A stretch of 36,579 bases of DNA, taken from Streptomyces tailanensis. Lineage in GTDB: Bacteria; Actinomycetota; Actinomycetes; Streptomycetales; Streptomycetaceae. Position numbers and translations under genes: made by a program. The DNA is taken from NCBI RefSeq assembly GCF_008386495.1, contig NZ_VTHJ01000041.1, forward strand, positions 1-36,579, given 5' to 3'. Below are positions 8,755-17,960 of the stretch, in pieces (within the stretch, counting starts at the first letter, position 1; every line of letters starts with the position of its first letter). The notes beneath the pieces were generated by a model, which ran no database searches, had not been told where the DNA came from, and was given only the letters and a program-made list of their open reading frames with translations.

Positions 8755-9108
8755 ATGGTTCGGGCCGTCGAATCGATCCGGGTGACCGGACCGGTTCGAC
8801 GGCCCGTGCGCGTACTCACCGTGATGCGTAGCCGCGGCACCCGCGCGTCTCGGCGCCTGCACATTACGCAGCCCGCGCTTTCCAAGCAGATCGAACAGCT
8901 GGAGCGCAACCTCATGCTGCCGTTGCTGAAGCGCTCCGGCCGTTCCGTGACCCTGACCGCCGCCGGCCGGGCGATGCTGCCCGGGGTGCGTCGGCTCCTG
9001 GCCGACTGGGAGGGCGTACTCGGCGCGGCCAAGGAGGCGACGGCGGAGGAGAAGCGGACGTTGCGCGTCGGGTTCATCGCGAACGCGGCGACCGAGCTCA
9101 CGCCCCGG
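8755..9108 (+). pseudogene. LysR-type regulator remnant
   Basis: The frame from ATG 8755 contains the recognition part of a LysR winged helix, RLHITQPALSKQIEQLE, then SVTLTAAGRAMLP, the linker helix and the start of the effector domain (LRVGFIANAATEL). The first two helices, normally a FxAVAEEGSFxRAA-like segment, are missing or scrambled (RVLTVMRSRGTRASRR). The effector domain stops after about 10 residues, where the frame enters unrelated sequence. A full LysR protein is about 300 residues; only about 115 remain. This is a truncated, probably non-functional remnant. Confidence 0.75.
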
Positions 9109-9642
9109 GGACGGGAACTTCCTGTTCACCGACCCCGGCCAGGTGGACCTGGAAGCACTCATCGACCACGGGGTCCTGCCCGAGGGCACCCCCCACACCA
9201 CCGTGGCCCTCAACGAGCTGTACCCGCACGCCCGTTATGGCCTGAACGGGGACCGCTCCGCCCGCCGCACCGACCGCGAAGCGATCGCCCGCATGGTCGA
9301 CGCGACCGTCCGGGCCGGGGCGGGCGCGCCGAGTTGCGCGAAGTGTTGCGGGGTGTCGCCGCCGAGAACATCGCGAAAGGGCCGATTGCGGAGGTGCCGG
9401 GTACCGGCACGGTGGCCTATCTGGACGCCTGGGTCAACGCCATAACCGTCGAACTCACCTGGTGCATCGTGCACTTCGACGGTCTGCTCAACGCCTGGTT
9501 CACCGTGCTGCGTGTGATCGACGAGACGGGCGCCGAGGACGAGCTGGGCAGGGACTTCGTCGCCAGTTACAACGCCGAGGTCCCGGACCGGATCAAGGTA
9601 CGCAACAACAACCTGCTCGGCCCGACGGGCTGGGGTAGTTGA
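9109..9642 (+). pseudogene. Frameshifted gene fragment, unknown family
   Basis: Two plus-strand frames read as one protein. The first, about 9109-9318, gives NFLFTDPGQVDLEALIDHG and continues through ELYPHARYGLNGD and DREAIARMVDATVRAG. Near 9320 the coding sense moves by one frame to RAELREVLRGVAAENIAKG, LDAWVNAITVELTWCIVHFD and NNLLGPTGWGS, with a stop at 9640. Neither part shows a recognisable domain. No start codon with a ribosome binding site fits the first part, which joins straight onto the LysR remnant, so both the N terminus and the frame look broken. I do not recognise the gene. Confidence 0.5.
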
Positions 9643-9839
9643 GGACACCATGCCCGAGAACCTGTCCCTGACGACCACAACAACCTCCGTCGGCTCAACC
9701 ACTCCCACCGGAACGGCAGGCCCACCGGCCGGCGAGGCCGTGCCCACCGAGACCGGCCACCCGGTCCCCGGCCGCCTACCAACTGGAGTCGAAGGAAGGT
9801 ACCCGGCCTGGTCACCCGGCATGTCGCCGAACTCGCCCG

Positions 9840-10465
9840 GGAGACCGGCCGGCCGCTGACCTGGCCGCGCTCACGGCCACCGCCCGGCCGACCGGCGGCG
9901 ACTACATGCGCACGTGGACCCGGGTCCTCGCCGAGGACGACTACCTCACGGATCCGCCCGGTCTGCTGTCCCGCCAGAAACTCCAGCTCGGTGCTCTCTT
10001 CGACGCGTTCTACTTCCTCGGCCCGGACGACGTGCACGGGTTCTTCCGCGCGGACTCGGGCGGCGGGGGTTCGCTGGTGGCCACGGTGGAGGCCTACTTC
10101 GCCCGGAAGTACGCCATCGACCCCGACTTCTGGAGCGACTTCGGGACCGTTCCCGGCGGACGGCTCCCACCGCCCGCTGGATCTCACGGACCCGGAGGAC
10201 ACGCAGATGCGGGAGGCCCGGTGCAAGGAGTTCGTCCGCTTCTACACCGTGCGCGCGGGCGGCTCGTACAGCCTCGGCTGCCACGACGAGTGGAACATCT
10301 TCGTCCGGCTGAACAAGGCGCGCGCCGAGCACCCCGCCTACGGCCTCGGTGAACTGATCGCCGCCTACTACGGCGGCCGGGCCCGCTCGATGGCCGAGAG
10401 CGAAATGGGGACCTCCCCCGGTTACGAGGTCACGGACACCGGGACCACCTGGCCCGGGGATGACG
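9840..10465 (+). pseudogene. Second frameshifted fragment, unknown family
   Basis: One frame from about 9840, with ATG at 9906, reads MRTWTRVLAEDDYLTDPP, LGALFDAFYFLGPDDVHGFF and VEAYFARKYAIDPDFWSDF. Around 10150 the sense passes to another frame: LDLTDPEDTQMREARCKEF, FYTVRAGGSYSLGCHDEWN and YGLGELIAAYYGGRARSM. The second frame runs without a natural stop into the hairpins downstream of hflX, so the 3' end is lost. Composition is coding-like in both halves. I recognise no family; it may belong to the same former gene cluster as the fragment before it. Confidence 0.5.
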
Positions 10466-10470
10466 GGGGC

Positions 10471-10502
10471 GTGCGGGGCACCGAGCGGCCGGTGCCCCGC
10501 AC
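10471..10502. terminator. Strong 13-bp hairpin
   Basis: GTGCGGGGCACCG and its perfect complement surround a six-base loop, AGCGGC. With the hairpin just to its right it forms a double terminator between the decayed plus-strand genes and minus-strand hflX. Confidence 0.85.
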
Positions 10503-10507
10503 AGACC

Positions 10508-10542
10508 GAAGGCCCGCCCCTCGGCGGAGGGGTCGGGCCTTC
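10508..10542. terminator. Terminator of hflX
   Basis: A 15-bp stem (GAAGGCCCGCCCCTC paired with its complement, one bulged T at 10533) closes a GGCG loop. It starts 40 bases past the hflX stop codon. It reads equally well on both strands. Confidence 0.88.
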
Positions 10543-10581
10543 AGAACGTACACGTGCCTACGCGTACGGCGGATCAAACCG

Positions 10582-12078
10582 TCAGGCCGTCCGCGCCGGA
10601 ACATACGGCGCCAGATCCGCCGCCAGCTCCTCGTGCACCCGTGCCTTGAGCAAGGTGCCCTCCGGGGTGTGCTCCTCGGAGATCACCTCGCCCTCGGTGT
10701 GGGCGCGGGCGACGAGCTTGCCGTGCGTGTAGGGCACGAGTGCCACGATCTCGACCGAGGGACGCGGCAGCTCGTTGTCGATCAGCGCGAGCAGTGCGTC
10801 GATGCCCTGTCCGGTGCGGGCCGAGACAGCGATGGAACGCTTCTCGATCCGCAGCAGCCGCTGGAGCACCAGTGGGTCGGCCGCGTCCGCCTTGTTGATC
10901 ACCACGATCTCGGGCACATCGGTCGCGCCCACGTCACGGATGACCTCGCGTACGGCGGCCAGCTGCTCCTCTGGCGCCGGGTGCGAACCGTCGACCACGT
11001 GCACGATCAGGTCGGAGTCGCCGACCTCCTCCATCGTGGAGCGGAACGCCTCGACGAGGTGGTGCGGCAGGTGCCGTACGAAGCCGACGGTGTCCGCCAG
11101 CGTGTACAGCCGCCCGCTCGGGGTCTCGGCCCGGCGCACGGTCGGGTCGAGGGTCGCGAACAGGGCGTTCTCGACCAGGACACCCGCGCCGGTGAGGCGG
11201 TTGAGCAGCGAGGACTTGCCGGCGTTGGTGTAACCGGCGATGGCGACCGAAGGTACCTTGTTCCTGCGGCGCTCCTGCCGCTTGATCTCGCGGCCGGTCT
11301 TCATCTCCGCGATCTCCCGGCGCATCTTCGCCATCTTCTCGCGGATCCGACGCCGGTCCGTCTCGATCTTGGTCTCACCGGGACCACGGGTGGCCAGGCC
11401 GCCGCCCTTGCCGCCGCCCATCTGCCGGGACAGCGACTGACCCCAGCCTCGCAGTCGCGGCAGCATGTACTGCATCTGTGCGAGCGCGACCTGCGCCTTG
11501 CCCTCTCGGGACTTGGCGTGCTGGGCGAAAATGTCGAGGATCAGGGCCGTACGGTCGATGACCTTGACCTTGACGACGTCTTCGAGGTGGATGAGCTGCC
11601 CGGGGCTGAGCTCACCGTCGCAGATGACGGTGTCCGCGCCCGATTCGAGGACGATGTCCCGCAGCTCATTGGCCTTGCCGGAGCCGATGTAGGTGGCCGC
11701 GTCCGGCTTGTCGCGGCGCTGGATCACACCGTCGAGCACGAGGGCGCCCGCGGTCTCCGCGAGGGCGGCCAGCTCGGCCAGCGAGTTCTCCGCGTCCTGC
11801 ACGGTTCCCGAGGTCCAGACACCGACGAGTACGACCCGCTCCAGGCGGAGCTGGCGGTACTCGACCTCGGTGACGTCCTCGAGCTCGGTGGAGAGGCCCG
11901 CGACGCGGCGCAGAGCCGCGCGTTCGGAGCGGTCGAACTGGTCGCCGTCCCGCTCTCCGTCGATCTCGAAGCTCCAGGCGACGTCCTCTTCCATCAGGGC
12001 ATCGGCCCGAAGACCTTCGGGATTGTTCTGCGCGAAGGCGCGCTGTGCGGCCTGGGAAGGGGAAGAAGAGGAGGTCAT
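10582..12078 (-). CDS. hflX: Ribosome-associated GTPase HflX
   Basis: A 498-residue TRAFAC GTPase of the HflX family, which binds 50S subunits and splits stalled or hibernating ribosomes under stress. The N-terminal HflX domain (about 80-200) holds YIGSGKANEL and QLIHLEDVVKVKVIDRT. The glycine-rich linker RGPGETKIE is at 231-239. GTPase motifs are G1 AGYTNAGKSS (281-290), G3 DTVGF (329-333) and G4 NKAD (395-398). The C-terminal domain is present. ATG at 12078 is preceded by AAGGA at close spacing. The long acidic N-terminal extension is usual for actinobacterial HflX. It lies downstream of the M1 peptidase and RSH genes on the same strand and ends at a strong hairpin. Confidence 0.97.
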   Translation of the reverse strand: MTSSSSPSQAAQRAFAQNNPEGLRADALMEEDVAWSFEIDGERDGDQFDRSERAALRRVAGLSTELEDVTEVEYRQLRLERVVLVGVWTSGTVQDAENSLAELAALAETAGALVLDGVIQRRDKPDAATYIGSGKANELRDIVLESGADTVICDGELSPGQLIHLEDVVKVKVIDRTALILDIFAQHAKSREGKAQVALAQMQYMLPRLRGWGQSLSRQMGGGKGGGLATRGPGETKIETDRRRIREKMAKMRREIAEMKTGREIKRQERRRNKVPSVAIAGYTNAGKSSLLNRLTGAGVLVENALFATLDPTVRRAETPSGRLYTLADTVGFVRHLPHHLVEAFRSTMEEVGDSDLIVHVVDGSHPAPEEQLAAVREVIRDVGATDVPEIVVINKADAADPLVLQRLLRIEKRSIAVSARTGQGIDALLALIDNELPRPSVEIVALVPYTHGKLVARAHTEGEVISEEHTPEGTLLKARVHEELAADLAPYVPARTA

Positions 12079-12109
12079 TGGGTCCTTACGTCGAGGGGAT
12101 ACCGATGTG

Positions 12110-12131
12110 GTGACGGATCACGACCCGTCAC
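12110..12131. promoter_or_regulatory. Inverted repeat upstream of hflX
   Basis: GTGACGG and CCGTCAC flank eight bases, 32 bases upstream of the hflX start. The position suits an operator or a hairpin in the leader. No known binding site is recognised. Confidence 0.35.
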
Positions 12132-12340
12132 TGGCGACAACGCCCGGGGCGCCCGGGAGATTCCCCGAACCGCCTCCGGCCGACCCTGAACCCGCCCCTA
12201 GGGGATCGGGCCCGTCCACCGGATCGGAGGTGGGCCGCGCCGCCGACTCGAAGATGGTCGCACGGCACGCCCCGTCTCGTCACCCGGGTTATTCCCGTCC
12301 GCACCCGGGTGGTATCCGTCCACCACCTACCGCCCACCGC

Positions 12341-13834
12341 CTACCGCTTGGCGGAAGCCCGCGCCGCACTCGACTTCCAGTCCGGGTGCCCCGGCATCGG
12401 CGGCGTCTTCTCCTGGTAGAGCCAGGCGTGGAAGAAGCCGTCGAGGTCACGTCCGGTGGTCCGGGAGGCGAGCTCCTGGAAGTCTGCGGTCGACGCGACG
12501 CCGTCCCGGTGGATGCCGACCCAGGTCCGCTGCAGCCGCTCGAAGGCGGGGCGGCCGATCTCCTCGCGCAGGGCGTAGAGGAAGAGCGCGGCTCCGTCGT
12601 AGACGTTGGCCCGGAAGATGCCGATCTTCTGGCCGGCCTCGGGTGCCTTCGGTGCCCCCGGCGGTCCCCCGGCCGCGCGCCAGCGGTCGGAGGCACCGTA
12701 GGCCTCCTTCATGCGCGCCTCCATGGGCCGGCCGGCCTTCTCCTCCGCGTACAGGGCCTCGTACCAGGTGGCGTGCCCCTCGTTCAGCCACAGGTCGGAC
12801 CAGGTGCGCGGGCTGACGCTGTTACCGAACCACTGGTGGGCCAGTTCGTGCACCATGATCGACTCGACGTACCACTTGGGGTACTCGGGGCTCGTGAAAA
12901 TGTCTCTCTCGAAGAGAGAGAGGGTCTGCGTCTCCAGCTCGAACCCGGTCTGCGCCTCGGCGATCAGCACGCCGTACGTCTCGAAGGGGTACCGCCCGAC
13001 CTTCTTCTCCATCCACTCGATCTGGGCCGGTGTCTTCTTCAGCCACGGTTCGAGCTTCGCGCGGTCCTTCGCGGGTACCACGTCGCGGACGGGCAGGTTG
13101 CCGGGCCCTGTCCGGTGCAGTACGGCGGAGCGGCCGATGGAAATCTGGGCCAGTTCGGTGGCCATGGGGTGCTGGGTGCGGTACGTCCAGGTAGTGGCCC
13201 CGGGGGCGCGGTCCCTCCCAACCGCGAGGCCGTTGGAGACGGCCGTGTAGCCGTCGGGAGTGGTGACACGGACGGTGAACATCGCCTTGTCGGAGGGGTG
13301 GTCGTTACAGGGGAAGACCACATGCGCGGCATCGGCCTGGTTGGCCATGGCGAGCCCGTCCGCGGTGCGTACCCAGCCGCCCTGGTCGTCGCCGGTGTAC
13401 ACGGGGTTGCTGGTGTGCCGCACGGCGATGCGCACCCGGCTGCCCTCGGGGAGCGACTCCGGGGGCGTGATCACCAGGTCCTCTCCCGCGCTCGTGAAGG
13501 AGGCGGGTGCTCCGTCGACCTCGACGGAGCGCACCTTCCCGTGCGAGAAGTCAAGATTGACCAGTTCCAGCGGGGAGGTCGTCCGGGCGTCGATCGTGGT
13601 GACGGCCGTGAGCGGCTCACGGTTGCTGCCGGGATAGGTGAAGGCGAGGTCGTACGCCTCCACGTCGTACCCCGGATTGCCGAGGTACGGGAAGAGCCGG
13701 TCGCCGATGCCGAGGGGGACGGCGGGCGAGGGCGCGCTCGCGGCGATCAGGCAGACGGAGACGGCGGAGGCGAGCAGCGCCGCCTTGGTACGGCGGATCC
13801 TGGGGCGAAGCCAGGGGCGGAGGGTGAGCGGCAT
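12341..13834 (-). CDS. Secreted M1-family zinc metallopeptidase
   Basis: A 497-residue gluzincin. Residues 1-40 form a signal peptide: a basic RPRIRRTK region, then a hydrophobic run from about 18 to 32. The N-terminal beta-domain of M1 aminopeptidases follows. The zinc site is HELAH at 329-333 with the third ligand Glu352 in NEGHATWYE. The substrate loop normally written GAMEN appears as GFELETQT at 297-304, a variant known in actinobacterial members. The C-terminal ERAP1-like domain of long M1 enzymes is absent, so this is the short form. It probably trims peptides outside the cell. It sits between RSH (91 bases upstream) and hflX (262 bases downstream); the second gap contains small GC palindromes but no convincing terminator. 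Confidence 0.93.
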   Translation of the reverse strand: MPLTLRPWLRPRIRRTKAALLASAVSVCLIAASAPSPAVPLGIGDRLFPYLGNPGYDVEAYDLAFTYPGSNREPLTAVTTIDARTTSPLELVNLDFSHGKVRSVEVDGAPASFTSAGEDLVITPPESLPEGSRVRIAVRHTSNPVYTGDDQGGWVRTADGLAMANQADAAHVVFPCNDHPSDKAMFTVRVTTPDGYTAVSNGLAVGRDRAPGATTWTYRTQHPMATELAQISIGRSAVLHRTGPGNLPVRDVVPAKDRAKLEPWLKKTPAQIEWMEKKVGRYPFETYGVLIAEAQTGFELETQTLSLFERDIFTSPEYPKWYVESIMVHELAHQWFGNSVSPRTWSDLWLNEGHATWYEALYAEEKAGRPMEARMKEAYGASDRWRAAGGPPGAPKAPEAGQKIGIFRANVYDGAALFLYALREEIGRPAFERLQRTWVGIHRDGVASTADFQELASRTTGRDLDGFFHAWLYQEKTPPMPGHPDWKSSAARASAKR

Positions 13835-13925
13835 GGACCACCGCTACCAGCGCGCTTCCCCGCCGCGGTGACGACGCGCAGCGGGCACACTCGAACGAGG
13901 TCCCACCGGGTGCCGCCCACCGGCG

Positions 13926-16094
13926 TCACCGTGACGCGGCCGCCGCCTGGTGCTGCGCGCGCCCCACGTCGTACACCCCCGGCACGTTCCGCATGGCCCG
14001 CATCAGGCCCGGGAGGTTTGCCACGTCCGGGAGTTGCAGCGTGTAGGTGTGCCGGACGCGCTGCTGGGTCGGGGGCTCGACGGTAGCGGAGACGATGGCG
14101 ACGCCCTCCAGGGCGATGGCCTCGGTGAGGTCGGCGAGGAGGTGGGGCCGTTGGAAGGACTCGGCGACGAGGGTGACCCGGAACTCGGTGGTGTCCCCCC
14201 AGCGCACGTCGACCGCGGCGCGCCCCAGGCCTTTCATGCGCGCCACGGCGGCGCACTCGACGCGGTGCACGGTCACCACTCCCCCGCGAACGGCGAACCC
14301 GGTGACGTCGTCGGGCGGTACGGGCGTACAGCAGCCGGCGAGGCGTACGTTCGCCTCAGGCCGGCCGGCCACGACCACGGCGTTCGCGGCGTCGGAGGGG
14401 GTGGCGGGCTCGTCGGGGGCGGGGCGGGGGGCGGGTGTCTCGTCCTTGCGTTTGTCGGCCTGCGCCTCCTGCTCGTCGGCGGCGGGCGAGGGGTGGGTGG
14501 CGAGCCAGCGCTGGATGGCGATGCGCGCGCCGGGCGTACGGGCGTGCTCCAGCCACTCTCTGGAGGGCTCCGAGGCCGGGTCCTGACCCATGAGGAGTTG
14601 AACGGTGTCGCCGTCTCTCAGAACCGTACTCAGGGTCGCCAGGCGGCCGTTGACGCGGGCGCCGATGCAGGCGTGCGCGTCCTCGCCGTACTGCGCGTAC
14701 GCGGCGTCCACGCAACTGGCGCCCTCGGGGAGCCCCAACGTGCCCCCGTCGGGCCGGAAGACGGTGATCTCGCGGTCCTGGGCGAGGTCCTCACGCAGGG
14801 TGGACCAGAACATGTCGGCGTCCGGCGCGGCCTGCTGCCAGTCGAGGAGCCGGGAGAGCCAGCCGGGGCGCGTGGGGTCGACGCGCTCGCCGTCGCCGCC
14901 GACCCGCTCCCCGTCCGCCTGCTCCTCCGAAGGAGGAGCGTACGGATTGCCGAGCGCGACGACGCCGGCCTCGGCGACCTTGTGCATCTGGTGCGTACGG
15001 ATGAGGACTTCGGCGACCTGGCCGTCCGCGCGGGCGACGGCCGTGTGCAGCGACTGGTACAGGTTGAACTTCGGTACGGCGATGAAGTCCTTGAACTCCG
15101 AGACGACCGGCGTCAGGCAGGTGTGCAGCTCGCCCAGGACGGCGTAGCAGTCGGCGTCCTCGTTGACGAGCACCAGGAGGCGGCCGAAGTCGACGCCGCG
15201 CAACTGGCCGCGTTTGCGGGAGACCCGGTGCAGGGAGACGAAGTGCCTTGGCCTTATGAGGACTTCGGCCTGGATGCCAGCCTCGCGCAGGACCCCGCGC
15301 ACCTCGTCGGAGATCTCGGCGAGCGGGTCGGTGTCCTGCGCGGCGTTGTCGACGATGAGTTCGCGGGTGTGCTGGTACTCCTCGGGGTGGAGGATCGCGA
15401 AGACGAGGTCCTCCAGTTCGGTCTTGAGCGCCTGGACGCCGAGCCGTTCGGCGAGCGGGATCAGCACGTCCCTGGTGACCTTGGCGATGCGTTCCTGCTT
15501 CTCGGGGCGCATCACGCCGAGGGTGCGCATGTTGTGCAGCCGGTCGGCGAGTTTGATCGACATCACGCGGACGTCGTTGCCGGTGGCGACGAGCATCTTG
15601 CGGAAGGTCTCGGGCTCGGCGGCTGCCCCGTAGTCGACCTTCTCCAACTTCGTGACACCGTCGACGAGATAGCGCACCTCCTCGCCGAACTGCTCGCGTA
15701 CCTGATCGAGCGTCACGTCGGTGTCCTCGACGGTGTCGTGGAGCAGTGAGGCCGTCAGGGTCGTTGTCTCCGCGCCGAGTTCGGCGAGGATCAGCGTCAC
15801 GGCGAGCGGGTGTGTGATGTACGGCTCACCGCTCTTGCGCATCTGGCCGCGGTGCGAGGACTCGGCGAGGACGTACGCCCGGCGCAGCGGATCCAGATCG
15901 GCGTCGGGGTGGTGGGCGCGGTGGGCCTCGACGACATGGCTGATCGCGTCGGGCAACCGGTCGCGGGTTGTGGGGCCCAGGAGTGCGGCGCGGCCCAGAC
16001 GGCGCAGGTCGATACGAGGTCGGCCCTTCCTGCGGTGCGCTGTGGGCGGCGCAGGGGCGGGCGATACGGCGGGGTTCGTGGCCTCCGCGCTCAT
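13926..16094 (-). CDS. rshA: RelA/SpoT homologue, hydrolase-type (RshA-like)
   Basis: A 722-residue RSH protein controlling the alarmone (p)ppGpp. The HD hydrolase half keeps its metal and catalytic residues: the His of YITHP (about 95), HDTVED (about 119-124) and Asp in KLADRLHN (about 184). The synthetase half (about 280-385) looks degenerate: the usual DxRAVRI segment is replaced by VDFGRLLVLVN and AAHW by VALGN, although FKDFIAVPKFNLYQSLHT and EVLIRT are recognisable. TGS (about 443-503) and a C-terminal ACT domain (about 635-720) are present. I chose ATG 16094 with GGAGG six bases upstream; GTG 16100 is an alternative. It matches the second RSH protein of S. coelicolor as I remember it. 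I infer mainly ppGpp hydrolysis. Confidence 0.93.
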   Translation of the reverse strand: MSAEATNPAVSPAPAPPTAHRRKGRPRIDLRRLGRAALLGPTTRDRLPDAISHVVEAHRAHHPDADLDPLRRAYVLAESSHRGQMRKSGEPYITHPLAVTLILAELGAETTTLTASLLHDTVEDTDVTLDQVREQFGEEVRYLVDGVTKLEKVDYGAAAEPETFRKMLVATGNDVRVMSIKLADRLHNMRTLGVMRPEKQERIAKVTRDVLIPLAERLGVQALKTELEDLVFAILHPEEYQHTRELIVDNAAQDTDPLAEISDEVRGVLREAGIQAEVLIRPRHFVSLHRVSRKRGQLRGVDFGRLLVLVNEDADCYAVLGELHTCLTPVVSEFKDFIAVPKFNLYQSLHTAVARADGQVAEVLIRTHQMHKVAEAGVVALGNPYAPPSEEQADGERVGGDGERVDPTRPGWLSRLLDWQQAAPDADMFWSTLREDLAQDREITVFRPDGGTLGLPEGASCVDAAYAQYGEDAHACIGARVNGRLATLSTVLRDGDTVQLLMGQDPASEPSREWLEHARTPGARIAIQRWLATHPSPAADEQEAQADKRKDETPAPRPAPDEPATPSDAANAVVVAGRPEANVRLAGCCTPVPPDDVTGFAVRGGVVTVHRVECAAVARMKGLGRAAVDVRWGDTTEFRVTLVAESFQRPHLLADLTEAIALEGVAIVSATVEPPTQQRVRHTYTLQLPDVANLPGLMRAMRNVPGVYDVGRAQHQAAAASR

Positions 16095-16345
16095 GGGCAC
16101 CTCCGGCTGCGTGGACCGGCGGACGGGTGTCCCAAGGCGTGCGGCGGCTCAGGGATCGTGTCGTTCCCCCGTCCGTGCCGGTGCTTGATGCTACCGAGCC
16201 CACCACGCCCGTCCGACCGCCTCTCGCCGAGCGTGAAACGGATCACCCATTCGAGCGAAGGTTCCGGCCTTTACGGTTTCGAGCCACCCGACCAGGAGTG
16301 CGCCATGGATTCGAATCCCTCAACGCCTGTTGGGCTTGGATGCAT

Positions 16346-16370
16346 GCGGCGTCCGAGGCACGGACGCCGC
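16346..16370. terminator. Terminator downstream of dapF
   Basis: A 10-bp perfect stem, GCGGCGTCCG with its complement, closes an AGGCA loop. It begins 22 bases past the dapF stop on the minus strand and separates dapF from the RSH promoter region (about 16101-16345). No other gene is visible in that gap. Confidence 0.85.
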
Positions 16371-16391
16371 CATATCAAACCTGACAGCAGC

Positions 16392-17285
16392 TCAACCCGC
16401 CGCGCTTTCCAGCCACTTGGCGTCGAACTCGCCCTCGGCCACGATCACCGCGGGACCTGTCATCTCGATCTCACCGTCAGGTCGTTCGGTGATCACCAGG
16501 GTTCCGCCGGGCACATCGACGGTGTACGTCGCCGGGGTGCCCGTCACGGCCGGGTCGGCGCCGTCGCGGCGGGCGGTGGCCACGGCGACGGCACACGCGC
16601 CCGTGCCACAGGAGCGGGTCTCTCCGGAGCCGCGCTCGTGGACCCGCATCGCCACATGGCGCGGGCCGCGGTCGACGACGAACTCGACGTTGACCCCGTC
16701 CGGGTAGGCGGAGGCGGGGCTGAAGGGCGGCGTCGAGTACAGATCGCCGGCGTCGGTGAGGTCGTCGACGAACGCGACCGCGTGCGGGTTGCCCATGTTC
16801 ACGTTGCGCGCGGGCCAGCTGTGCTCGCCGACGCTCACCGTGACGTCCCCTTCGGGGAGGCGCGCCTTGCCCATGCCGACGGTGATGTCACCCTCGGCTG
16901 AGCCGCCGACGGATGCGGCCTTGGCGATGTGGACGCGCTTCAGGCCTCCGCGCGTGGCGATGGTGAGGTCGCCCTCGCCGGCATGACCGGCGTGCTGGAG
17001 GTAGCGGGCGAAGACCCGTACGCCGTTGCCGCACATCTCCGCGATCGACCCGTCGCCGTTGCGGTAGTCCATGAACCACTCCGCCTCGGCCGCCAGCTCC
17101 TTGGCCTCCGGGTGCGCGGCCGACCGTACGACATGCAGCACGCCGTCGCCTCCGATGCCCGCACGCCGGTCGCACAGCGCGGCGACGGCGGCCGGGGACA
17201 GGTCGATGACGTTGTCGGGGTCCGGGACGATCACGAAGTCGTTCTCGGTCCCGTGACCCTTGAGGAAGGCGATCCGCGTGCTCAT
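16392..17285 (-). CDS. dapF: Diaminopimelate epimerase
   Basis: A 297-residue cofactor-independent epimerase converting LL- to meso-diaminopimelate in the lysine and peptidoglycan pathway. Streptomyces walls mostly contain LL-diaminopimelate, so the meso form mainly serves lysine synthesis. The two catalytic cysteines are Cys85 in AEMCGNG and Cys226 in SCGTGACA. The N-terminal motif KGHGTENDFV and VNMGNPHAV are typical. Its length is normal. ATG 17285 is the natural start. It lies 42 bases after the small membrane protein gene and downstream of miaA, so the three are probably co-transcribed, ending at the hairpin. Confidence 0.97.
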   Translation of the reverse strand: MSTRIAFLKGHGTENDFVIVPDPDNVIDLSPAAVAALCDRRAGIGGDGVLHVVRSAAHPEAKELAAEAEWFMDYRNGDGSIAEMCGNGVRVFARYLQHAGHAGEGDLTIATRGGLKRVHIAKAASVGGSAEGDITVGMGKARLPEGDVTVSVGEHSWPARNVNMGNPHAVAFVDDLTDAGDLYSTPPFSPASAYPDGVNVEFVVDRGPRHVAMRVHERGSGETRSCGTGACAVAVATARRDGADPAVTGTPATYTVDVPGGTLVITERPDGEIEMTGPAVIVAEGEFDAKWLESAAG

Positions 17286-17327
17286 CCCTCGATCGTACGG
17301 TCTCGCTACGACACCGCGCCCTAGACC

Positions 17328-17852
17328 TCAGCGGAGGCGGGCCACCCGCCACACGGCCAGTACGGCCACGGCGGCGACGACCAGCGCGTAGGCCAGGACG
17401 ACGCGCCAGTCGGGGCGGCGTCCGGAGCCCCGCTGGGGCAGGCCGGGCCAGGTGTAGCCGACCTTGCGGGCGGCCATCATGCCCCAGCCGGCGGAGGTGG
17501 AGCAGATCAGCAGGCCGAGCATGGCGACCACGGCGCCGCCGTCACCGAACTCGAAGGCGAGCGGGAAGGCGAACATCAGGGAGCCGACCGCGGCGAGACC
17601 CACGATGGGCGCGAGCTGCCACAGACGCAGTCTGCGCTGGGGGCGCAGTTCGACCTCGACCTCCGGTGCGGACATCTCGTCCGGTTCCGGTCCGTCGTCG
17701 GTCACACCGCCGGGAGCCTGGTCGTCGGGCCCGTCCGGGCTCAGCCGTTCGCCGTCGGAGTCCAGTGCGTACCCCTCGGTAACCAGCTGTTCCCTGTCCT
17801 CCGCGGTGCCGTGCTCCGTACCTTGTGCGGTGTCGCGAGGGCCGGCCTCCAT
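17328..17852 (-). CDS. Small membrane protein, unknown function
   Basis: A protein of about 174 residues with a hydrophilic, acidic N-terminal half and three predicted membrane segments in the second half: LWQLAPIVGLAAVGSLMFAF, then GGAVVAMLGLLIC, then VVLAYALVVAAVAVLAVW near the C terminus. Between the last two is the basic loop GLPQRGSGRRPDWR. I know similar genes between miaA and dapF in streptomycetes but no function. ATG 17852 has GGAGG ten bases upstream; GTG 17882 would add ten residues but has no ribosome binding site. The placement suggests co-transcription with miaA and dapF. Confidence 0.8.
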   Translation of the reverse strand: MEAGPRDTAQGTEHGTAEDREQLVTEGYALDSDGERLSPDGPDDQAPGGVTDDGPEPDEMSAPEVEVELRPQRRLRLWQLAPIVGLAAVGSLMFAFPLAFEFGDGGAVVAMLGLLICSTSAGWGMMAARKVGYTWPGLPQRGSGRRPDWRVVLAYALVVAAVAVLAVWRVARLR

Positions 17853-17960
17853 CGCCACGCGCCCTCCCAACTCGGACTCCACTTGGTCGATCGAAGCTCG
17901 ATGATGGCACGCCCCCGATGGCCGGGATGACCGGCGGTGCGACCCGATGCCATGACGTGA

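Noticed and set aside
16290..16345. tRNA-like segment with GGATTCGAATCC
   Set aside because: It resembles a T-arm, but no acceptor, D or anticodon stem pairs with it on either strand. It is only a short palindrome.
16304..16900. ATG with AGGAG upstream starting a plus-strand frame antisense to dapF
   Set aside because: The frame reads through the dapF terminator and then antisense to dapF with Arg/His-rich composition. The ribosome binding site is probably coincidental.
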